Of a stretch of 64,000 nucleotides of DNA, positions 56,304 through 64,000 are shown piece by piece (positions within the stretch are counted from its first letter, which is position 1; every line of letters starts with the position of its first letter). The stretch is from Solen grandis (taxonomy: Eukaryota > Mollusca > Bivalvia > Adapedonta > Solenidae). The translations under genes were made by a program, and so were the position numbers. Under the pieces are notes generated by a model. The model saw only the letters and a list, made by a program, of their open reading frames with translations. It was not told where the DNA came from and ran no database searches. Where the stretch lies: assembly GCA_021229015.1 (NCBI GenBank), contig CM037791.1, positions 54,410,798 through 54,474,797 on the forward strand. The letters run 5' to 3'.

Positions 56304-57009
56304 TAACTATGAAGAAATTTTCACCAAAGTCTATCTCATATCATTTTATGATTTTCAAACCCGAAACCATCCTGATTATTGATGAAATATTCTGAAGATA
56401 TCCGATATCATTCTTGTTAGTATCGAATACCTTAACAAGTAAGTTCTACCTTAAGATGAATTAATCAAAATTGTCTTGATATACGATATGATTTTATGTC
56501 GTGCGTTATATTTTTCTTTACGTAAATGTCTATAGACAATTCACTTTTTACCAACTAGTAATAAATACGTGTTCTTTTGCGGTTTTTATCAATGGTGTGG
56601 TTGTACTCTTAAATGATTATTTTGTAATCACAAGCTGCATTGAAAAATGTAATAAAACCCTTACATGAAATGCAATCCATAACGGAAATAATTTATATTT
56701 GTATGACACATAAAACACGTAATCATGCGTTGTGGGAATGACCCAGGTATTAATCAACATGTCAGATGAGGCTGAAATTTAGAAAGTTTGATTTAGTGGG
56801 ATTTGCAAACAATTCGGCAGTTTTTACGTGTGAAGGACTTGAAGAGGGATTTTGCGCTAGAAAGAAGTAATATACAGGATATGTATACACGTTGCGCTTA
56901 ATTTTTATTATGGGCACGTTAAATGTTCAACAATAAATGGGTCTTTGATCGTTTGAGTCGTAAAGCGTCGTTTCACAATGTCATCTGGGTAGAACATTCT
57001 ACCACATAA
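56304..57009. other. AT-rich intergenic DNA
   Basis: Nothing recognised. Confidence 0.45.
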
Positions 57010-57109
57010 AAAATCCGAGAGACCTTGCTGGGATTCGGACCCACAGCGGTAGCGACTGAGTGATATTTTGACAACGACTTTACCAGGTCAGCCGTGGAGA
57101 AAACTGCAA

Positions 57110-57140
57110 AATAAATAAATAAATAAATAAATAAATAAAC
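57110..57140. repeat. (AAAT)n microsatellite
   Basis: About seven AAAT units. Confidence 0.85.
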
Positions 57141-57474
57141 GTGCGAAAAAAACAAACAGCAAGGGAATGAGGTGTACAAAGTAAAACAGAAATAGGTGAA
57201 AACAATGCATGAAAATATTAAAAACTGTTGAAAATATGGTTGAGCAACAAATCCCGCTGCACTTTGCTATATAATATTATTTAAAGTAAGAAAAATATAT
57301 ATGTCGCTTAAATATGCCAAAGGCATGAAATTTAAGTATGTAATGAGCTTTACACATTATTTGTCACATGTTCAGTGTCATTGTCGACCATAAACTTAGA
57401 TTTACTATATGTGTGTATTACGTCTATCAATACCCATATACAGACGCATTGTCACCTAGTGCAACTATCCGTGA

Positions 57475-57478
<4 letters not shown>

Positions 57479-57513
<35 letters not shown>
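57479..57513 (+). repeat. 35-base poly-A tract
   Basis: An uninterrupted run of A. It could be the tail of a retroposed transcript, but the upstream 300 bases show no gene-like sequence and I see no matching target duplication. Confidence 0.8.
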
Positions 57514-57516
<3 letters not shown>

Positions 57517-59173
57517 GTGGTTTTCCCATCATAGACAATAGCGTCACGAACGGTATTGAAACTGTAATTTGATTTATAAAGCCTATTTATAGATTTTCTA
57601 TTTACACATGCCTTCACTGAACTGATCACATATATACTCCTCGCGCAAGCGCTCACTTCTCAGGCTTAACTTACGACTACCCGGAACTGTTGTCATGTTG
57701 CGGAACGTGCCACGTGGTACTAAAATCGCATGCTTCGGCGATAAAGTTTTCTATATCTGATTTCGCCGAAATAACGTTCCCCCGTGCAATGTGACCTATA
57801 TTTGCTGAGGATATTTATCGGGAATCAAAGACTTCACCAACCTTAACGAAGGAAAAAAGATTTTTTTTCTACCGATCATCTGTGAACGAGCTCCTTTAAT
57901 TTTTTTACATTCCAACGAATTTTGTATTCATTTAATATTCATCAGCACCTTGAGAGTGATTTCCTCATACTCTTGCCTATTCATTTGAATAAAATTAAAT
58001 GTAAACATCAGGAACAATGCTGTATAAATAGTGTTTGCATGCGTGATTAGGGTCGTTAATTTTAAAGCTAGCTAGGAACAGAATCCAATCGGTAATTTGA
58101 TGCCTTAATAAAATTTGTAAAGTATGTTGTGTCGCAAATTTAAGGATTTCTACTTTGACCAAGGTGTATGTTTTTCATAGAGCAATATATGACCATTAAA
58201 GTTACATACGTCGATGTGTTTGTGAGGAAATCATGTCATCCATGATGTCACAAACGAAATGACAAAGGCGTCTCGGGAAAAGAACACATGTTTGTTTGTC
58301 ATTTTGTGTTTTGTATGGTGTAGTTTTCAAGTAGAGAAAGCAACAATTCACAACACAACTTTAATCACATGAAATCATGTGTTCTAGGGATGAATATAAA
58401 ACATTACAAGAAAATGATCGGCTTAGACCTTATTTAAAACATCGGCTTGTGAAATACTTTTCACTGTGCCGCTGTGTTGACCAGCAACGATAAGCCAATA
58501 TGGAGTTCATTCTTGCATCAAGAAAACGAACTAACGTATTTCACATAGAACATGTCAATGAATTGCATGTCATTATGGACACTTTCGGATCTCGAAGTCA
58601 TGACAGGACAAAATTATGTATGTGAGTAGACATGCTGTCTGGAAATCAGACAAGCACTTGATTACCATGACAACGAGTGTTTTAATGCGTTTTCGCTGAA
58701 GCGTTTATTCAACATGAGAACGGTTTTAATACAGTTTTTAAAGAGGGAAGATAATGGTTTTAAGATAAAACAGACTTTTTCAGGTGGATAAAAGGTGCTA
58801 CAACAGCCTCTGACAGTTAGTCATTTGTTCGTATTTAGAAAAAATATTTTTTATTATTTTTAATCAGTGTAATTGAATTACCGGAAGCTATCGATTGATG
58901 AACAGTTTTTGTTTCCAGAATTGCGCGTAATCTTATTTTACCGATTAAATAAACAAAATTATTGCATGACATTATTGTTCGACAGCAGTATTGCATGTTA
59001 ACCTTGGAACTTAATTGTGTTCAGTCAGATTAATGTTCAAGATACGTTCTAGGATGATGGTCAATCGAAGAGTGTCAACAATTTATTCATAAAGAAATAT
59101 CAGTAAACAACAATTAAAACGTGTTTAAGATCTTGAAACTGGTGAAATTTCTTGGTAGTTTTTAAGGGGAACA
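57514..59173. other. Intergenic DNA upstream of a candidate exon
   Basis: I see no gene or clear repeat. A possible promoter for the exon at 59174 would lie here, but I found no convincing TATA or initiator arrangement. Confidence 0.4.
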
Positions 59174-59299
59174 ATGGCGCAAAGTCCACGTGAAACGTTC
59201 GGAGAGATGGAAAAGTTTCATATGACCTACAATAATGAAGATCTTCAGCGGATGAGAAATAGGATTCTACAGCGGGTCAACAGGAAGAAACTCCTTCGT
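59174..59299 (+). CDS. Candidate first coding exon (42 codons)
   Basis: ATG 59174 is in a fair context (GGGGAACAATGGCG). It opens MAQSPRETFGEMEKFHMTYN and continues into a highly charged helix (NEDLQRMRNRILQRVNRKK), ending at a possible donor CGT then GTGCGT in phase 0. The composition is more balanced than the flanking AT-rich DNA. After the donor a LINE insertion and AT repeats follow, so downstream exons would lie far away or beyond the window. I do not recognise the protein. The coiled, basic-acidic pattern is suggestive only. Confidence 0.4.
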
Positions 59300-59331
59300 G
59301 TGCGTATATATACATCTATATACATTGATAG

Positions 59332-60040
59332 AACAGAACAGAACAGAACATATTTTATTTGATTTGTACATAGTACATCATCATAAATAACATCAACATT
59401 CAACATTATACAATAGTCAATGTATTAATAAATATATCATAAATTCTTTTTCCATAACATCACGTGAACAAGTAATCAAAGTCGATTTTTAACTAAGAGG
59501 ATGAACTAAGTGTCATAAGACAAACTTATGCGTAAAGAAAAATTTCAAATATTTAGCAAGATTTAAAAGTGTATCAACATTTTTTGTTTGAAGTAATTCT
59601 AAAAATTTAAAGGAAATAAAACTTATCAATAAATTTCTTTCTTAAATTTAGAAAACATGGGCATTTAATAATAAAGTGATATTCATCCTCAATGTCGTTA
59701 CTTCTGCAAAATATACAAAATCTTTCTGAACGAGGAATTCTATTTCTACCATAGCGACCAGTTTGAATATGTAAACTATGTGATGACAATCTTAATCTAC
59801 AAATATAATTTCTTAAGTCATAAGGTAAAACATTCAAATAGCTTTCATATCCAAATTCATTTTTTATATTATTATATAAAGATAAAACTTCACTCTTTTC
59901 TTTATCAGAATACCAACTTTGACAATAAGTATCAATCAATCGTTGTTTAAACATATTAATAAAATCTTTTTCATTCAATCCCATATATATGTCATGGGTT
60001 TTCGTGGGGTCAGTATAAAGAATGACTTTGCTGAAAATCG
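59332..60040 (-). mobile_element. 5'-truncated LINE with (GTTCT)n tail
   Basis: On the minus strand it holds the C-terminus of a reverse-transcriptase polyprotein, then a 3' UTR of about 250 bp with AATAAA-like sequence, ending in tandem GTTCT units (59332-59350 on the plus strand as AACAGAACAGAACAGAAC). Truncation at the 5' end and a short tandem 3' tail are typical of target-primed insertion. The coding part is listed separately. Confidence 0.75.
59607..59984 (-). pseudogene. LINE reverse transcriptase C-terminal zinc-binding region (partial)
   Basis: 125 codons are open on the minus strand from an internal Met at 59984. The frame extends further upstream to about 60040, where it meets a stop. 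Key features are the LRLSSHSLHIQTGRYGRN segment, then a CCHC-type cluster C-x2-C-x9-H-x4-C (FCIFCRSNDIEDEYHFIIKC) followed by CFLNLRKKFIDKFY. That is the usual end of RT proteins of many mollusc LINEs. Palm-domain motifs are absent, so the fragment cannot be active. Confidence 0.8.
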
Positions 60041-60139
60041 TTTAAGTAGGTTTTTCGCTTCTACGCAAGTTGACAAACTGCTGATACTGTTTTTCTATTT
60101 TTCAAACTGTTGATTCTTTTTTTCTATTTTTCATATATA

Positions 60140-60165
60140 TATAAATATATATATATATATACCTG
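60140..60165. repeat. (TA)n simple sequence
   Basis: TATATATA runs, with another at 60569-60592. Confidence 0.85.
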
Positions 60166-60261
60166 GCACCCTCGGATCATGTCATCCTTGATATTTAAAT
60201 CTTTTGGAAAAAAGGTAACCTATGCAGCATCAAAAGAGTGATACTGACCAGTTTATATAGA

Positions 60262-60372
60262 GAGGATATGCGTTATATCTCATTATCTCATTGAGTAGTG
60301 ATACAATTTCATATTTTCACATATTTTCGTGAAAATTGTATCACTTCGAGATGAAATATAACCCATAACCAC
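60262..60372. repeat. 110-bp hairpin (MITE-like)
   Basis: GTTATATCTCAT ... AGTGATACAATTTCA on the left pairs with TGAAAATTGTATCACT ... ATGAAATATAAC on the right around a short AT loop. Nothing else is in it. Confidence 0.65.
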
Positions 60373-60594
60373 TCATAACAAACACATTTTATTTTTATTT
60401 TATGCTTACTGGTGCTTACATTTCCTATATAAGTAAAAAAAGTAGTCCCGGCAGATCTATATCATAACACTGTGGGATATGGAATTTGTCTCACTGATGG
60501 AACATATTTTCATCAGTTAGCAACTTAGAACAAAATAATGTTTATATATACATGAAATATTCATGTGTATATATATATATATATATATATGGAG

Positions 60595-60846
60595 CATAGT
60601 TTTTATGGGGCCTCTGTGGCCGAGGGGGTAAAGTCGCTGACTTTAACACTCACTCAGCTCCTCACCGTGTGGGTTCGAATCCCGGCAGGGTCATTCGAAT
60701 TTTCATGCGGGGAAGCCTTCCAGCTGGCTTGCGGTAGGTCGGTGGTTCTACCCGGATACCTCCGTGCATTCGGGGTCTTCCTCCACCTGTAATTAGCTAT
60801 ATGACTGAAATACTGTCGAAATAGTCAAGTCATGTCATAGTTTTAT
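60595..60846 (+). mobile_element. tRNA-derived SINE with target duplication (body 60607-60835)
   Basis: The head GGCCTCTGTGGCCGAGGGGG holds an A box and GTGTGGGTTCGAATCCCGGC a B box, in tRNA-Ser/Leu style. The body contains GCCTTCCAGCTGGCTTGCGG and the tail CACCTGTAATTAGCTATATGA, CTGAAATACTGTCG and GTCAAGTCATGT. CATAGTTTT(T)AT flanks it (60595-60606 and 60836-60846), an 11-12 bp target duplication. The copy at 62668 is nearly identical in head and tail. A LINE partner is needed for movement. Confidence 0.88.
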
Positions 60847-60901
60847 ACAGTGCCAGAGAAAACACATATTCGTAAGTTGCTTAATTACTTCATAAAGAAA
60901 A

Positions 60902-61084
60902 CACAATTGAACCTGTATAAGCGGTCACCTGTATTAAGCGACAAACCTTCATTTAAGGGTCAGTTTTGATATTACCAAACTTACATGTTTTTATATCTTA
61001 AACATTAATTTAGCAACCACCTCTGTTAAGCGGTCAATTTCTCTTGGTCACTTGATTGACCGCTTAAGACAGTTTTGACTGTAC
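60902..61084. mobile_element. 183-bp MITE with CTTAAGCGGTCA-type ends
   Basis: GAACCTGTATAAGCGGTCACC on the left is inverse to TTGACCGCTTAAGACAGTTTTG on the right, with a further GTTAAGCGGTCAATT inside. Same family as 48636-48815. Confidence 0.72.
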
Positions 61085-61455
61085 ACATACGGTCGATGAA
61101 GCCAGCCACATATATAAGTACACACGTTAAAAAGCGTGTTGTCGTTATTGTTAATATATTTTTTTTAAATGTATTCGACATGAGTTTAACTCGAAACGCA
61201 TATCAGTCAATGCACTTGTATGTGCAGGATCAGTTTTCATAGATAGAGATTGATTTCTGTCAAAATAGACTGGATCAAATATGTTGATTAACTTGTCATT
61301 CAAGGTAATCTAAAAGCAGTTAATATTTGTACTTGTCTTTTTGATGTAGCGTGTATTATCGAGAGCTATCGACTACTGCGTGTTCAAAGATTATCCAACA
61401 ATCCCAGTGGATAGGAATTTAAATCTGTCGATAGTAGATTCTAAATAGCTATTAT

Positions 61456-61543
61456 TCTCTGTCTGTCTGTCTGTCTGTCTGTTAGTATGTCTGTCTGTCT
61501 GTCTGTCTGTCTGTCTTCTCTCTCTCTCTCTCTCTCTCTCTCC
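61456..61543. repeat. (CTGT)n and (CT)n microsatellite
   Basis: CTGT units broken once by TTAGTATGT, then a CT run. A second CT-rich run is at 61670-61710. Confidence 0.92.
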
Positions 61544-62342
61544 GAATAAATATATCTTTTAAGCAGGGGATGCTGTGGTCAGATTATTTTCCCCATGATC
61601 TGCAAAGTCAAAAAGAATCTTTTAACTCAAATATCTTAAGAGTATTATAATCAATATCAAAGCGACGCATCTCTCTCTCCCCCTCTCTCTCTCTCTCTCC
61701 CTCTCTCCCTTTTGAAAAAAATGAAGAATCTGTATTTAAAAAAAGTGTGTCTAAAGTAAAAGGTGGATGTTGAACTATCTATTTCATTACATTAGTTTAC
61801 AATAAATTGTAAATAGTTACATTAAAACTACACGAAACCAAAAATACTTTATTTTTAATAGCAATTCACGAAAGGATAGCATAACCTACTTTCGTTTCGT
61901 AAAAGAAATCTAGCAAACCACTGTATTTGTGCCGCTCATTACGACATACCGGTATATTTTCCTTAACGAAAAGTTTGTAGCCAACCTTTTTGCGATATGC
62001 AGTACATTGTTTATATTGATTTTTATTATTTATCATTTTTTCTCCCAATAATTTGATTCTTACATGATTTGGTTCTTACTGTGCAGTTGATAGGCCATTA
62101 GTACTTAAATATAAAAAAATACTTGTTTCCAAATCCTGTCACCATGGTAACAGAAACAATATAAACAAAAAGTGTTAAGGAAATTAAAATTGAAAATCTT
62201 TACACCATCAAACATAACTAAATATTTATGTCACCTATATTACAGTCATAAATAAACTAATGCATATAATTATGTGACAGATGAAATGTTTAAATGTTTC
62301 GCTTTCTACAATGACATCCGTCACAATCGTTCCATTCCTCTC

Positions 62343-62624
62343 TCATCAACAACAACAGCATCGTCATCATCATCATCATCATCATAACAACGTCATCATA
62401 AAAACATCACTAAAGACATAATCATCATCATCATCATCGTCATCATCATCATCATAACAACGTCAGCATAAAAACATCACTAAAGACATAATCATCATCA
62501 TCATCATCATCATCATCACAACGTCATCATAAAAACATCACTAAAGACATAATCATCGTCATCATCATCATTATCATCATCATAACAACGTCATCAGAAA
62601 AACATCACTAAAGACATAAAATTG

Positions 62625-62657
<33 letters not shown>

Positions 62658-62660
62658 GAA
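62343..62660 (+). repeat. Compound CAT array with a 64-70 bp super-unit x 4
   Basis: (CAT)n stretches alternate with the fixed block ACAACGTCATCATAAAAACA-TCACTAAAGACATAA, which recurs at about 62387, 62457, 62518 and 62586. So a complex unit, not only the trinucleotide, has been duplicated. A SINE inserted at its right edge (62668). Confidence 0.92.
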
Positions 62661-62926
62661 TGAAAGAGGGGGCCTCCGTGAACGAGAGGGTAAAGTCGCT
62701 GAATTTAACACTCACTCAGCCCCTCAACGCGTGGGTTCGAATCCCGGCAGGGTCATTCGGATTTTCATGTGAGGAAGCCTTCCAGCTGGCTTACGGTAGG
62801 TCGGTGATTCCGTGCATTCGGGGTCTTCCTCCACCTGTAATTAGCTGGACGTCGCTATATGACTGAAATTCTGTCGAAGCGACGGTAAACTCAAATAGTC
62901 AAGTTAAGTCAAGTCAGAACGAAAGA
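62656..62926 (+). mobile_element. tRNA-derived SINE with target duplication (body 62668-62914)
   Basis: Same family as 60607: GGCCTCCGTGAACGAGAGGG, GCGTGGGTTCGAATCCCGGC, GCCTTCCAGCTGGCTTACGG, CACCTGTAATTAGCTGGACG. CAGAATGAAAGA (62656-62667) and CAGAACGAAAGA (62915-62926) flank it with one mismatch. It lacks a short TCTACCCGGATACC stretch present in the other copy but has an extra GACGTCG / GAAGCGACGGTAAAC portion in the tail. Confidence 0.87.
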
Positions 62927-63130
62927 AGGAGAAAAGCAATAATCAAGGGAAGCAACTCGATACGCAGGATTGATGTTCAGATTACGTATCTTTGACTGTA
63001 TGGCGTGTTATTTATGTTTTCATATTTCATGTTTTAGGAGTGTGGTAAATATGTAGATTTTCAGTGTTATTAGACATTGAAATATTAATTAAAAAATAAA
63101 AATATTATCTATCTATCTGTCCATCTATCA

Positions 63131-63167
63131 TTCCATCCATCCATCCATCCATCCATCCATCCATCCA
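63131..63167. repeat. (CCAT)n microsatellite
   Basis: About nine CCAT units. Confidence 0.92.
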
Positions 63168-63184
63168 CTCTTTCATCCTGCATT

Positions 63185-63340
63185 ATGACGCCCCCCTAGA
63201 AGGTACGCATTTACACCTGGGTGGTGTGAAACTATGCGGGGTATACTTCAACCTCCAGGAAATTAGCAGTGTCCCTGGAAGAACTCGAACCCAGGACCTT
63301 TCGATCCCGAAGCGTGTGTCCTACAATTTGATGTAGGATT
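63185..63340 (-). repeat. tRNA-derived SINE remnant, minus strand
   Basis: On the minus strand CCTGGGTTCGAGTTCTTCC (63272-63290) is a B box. GCGCCCCCCTAGAAGG-type body sequence and a CACTGCTAATTTCC segment extend to the CCAT run. The A box is not clear. Confidence 0.5.
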
Positions 63341-64000
63341 TTAAATACGAGACGAAAGTAAAGGAAACATCATGACTTTAGCATAATCATATAATGAAAG
63401 TAGAGGTATCGGACTAATAGACATTTAAAGACATGTGTAGATCAGCAGGGGTTGTATTAACGAAAAATCTTGACATTTGCTGAACTTTGTAATATTCTAT
63501 CATGCATTCCTATGAATTATAAATAACATTTAAACTTTATAGAAGATACACCAGAAGAAATGTCTACAGTTATGAAAAATGTCGTCAAAATTAAGAAGTG
63601 ATGCAGCAGAAATATTGCACACAACTAAAGATTTCTTTTTCTTTTAAGTAGACAAAATGACTTTACATTATGAAAGTTGCGACCTGATGAAAGTAACCTT
63701 GATTTTTTTGTGTGTGTGTATACGAAGCACGTCTGAAAGTAATCATTATCTTATTAACCTGACCCAAAACATATCCCCCTTCCACCCCCTCCACCCACTT
63801 CCACCCCCTCCACCCCTCCCAAAGGTTCGTGCACATGCGCAGCGCATCCATAAGGAACTTCTATCACGGGTAACTTAAAATGTTACACCGGAGTAATTAA
63901 TGATTATGTTTATGATTATCTTTATTTAATTCTTTGACTTATACAATCATGTACATCGTCAATACATAATAAATATACTACACAAATTACACACGTGAAA
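63341..64000. other. Intergenic DNA with a C/T-rich run
   Basis: There is no supported gene. Bases 63772-63822 are a strongly strand-biased run of CCACCCCCT-type words; the opposing open frames across it are artefacts. Confidence 0.5.

Noticed and set aside
57479..57513. Poly-A tail of a processed pseudogene
   Set aside because: The 300 bases upstream show no coding remnant and no flanking duplication could be found.
63657..63878. Opposed 73- and 62-codon open frames
   Set aside because: Both exist because of a C/T-rich simple stretch at 63772-63822.

Overview
This 64 kb window is invertebrate genomic DNA, most likely from a bivalve mollusc. It is AT-rich and gene-poor and is packed with dispersed repeats. 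Several are of types I associate with bivalve genomes: elements with AGCTCACCTGAGC, CAAACGAAGTTTGG, AACCAGGTTTTCAAC and AGTCCCCTACCGGTG ends, and tRNA-derived SINEs with target duplications. It also holds a RING/B-box/beta-propeller (TRIM-like) gene on one long exon. There is no bacterial-style gene organisation. One scaffold gap of exactly 100 N lies at 37240-37339.

Region 1 (1-3.2 kb) is the 3' half of an LTR retrotransposon of the Ty3/Gypsy type. It has the integrase C-terminus fused to a PHD finger of the KDM7/PHF8 type. A second reading region, split across two frames, ends in an apparently intact TatD-family metal-dependent nuclease. A polypurine tract and a 229-bp LTR follow. A solo copy of the same LTR, also 229 bp and flanked by a 5-bp target duplication, sits at 8948-9176. 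This domain combination is the most striking thing in the window.

Region 2 (3.8-16 kb) is repeat-built: a 4.7 kb inverted-repeat element (3798-8484) holding a roughly 59-bp palindromic tandem array; an older dispersed repeat split by the solo LTR; a 681-bp long-armed inverted repeat next to another transposon; and a nested pair of elements with a 165-bp tandem array. Region 3 (16.4-18.4 kb) is the TRIM-like gene, interrupted by two consecutive in-frame stops.

Region 4 (18.4-41.5 kb) is intergenic, with transposon, SINE and LINE remains. Region 5 (41.6-53.2 kb) has a well-supported coding exon (41584-42535) of an Arg/Ser-rich protein with a frame break, and two weaker candidate exons (52309-52527 and 53005-53186). 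Between them lie a 3352-bp transposon with a 5-bp target duplication and termini built from a repeated AAATGTCGC motif, another inverted-repeat element nested inside it, a 27-copy 25-26 bp minisatellite and a near-perfect 67-bp hairpin.

Region 6 (53.2-64 kb) has a mariner relic lacking its catalytic core, a candidate first exon at 59174, a 5'-truncated LINE and two SINEs of one family with clear target duplications. All calls come from reading the sequence. No database search was possible, so family names rest on motif recognition.
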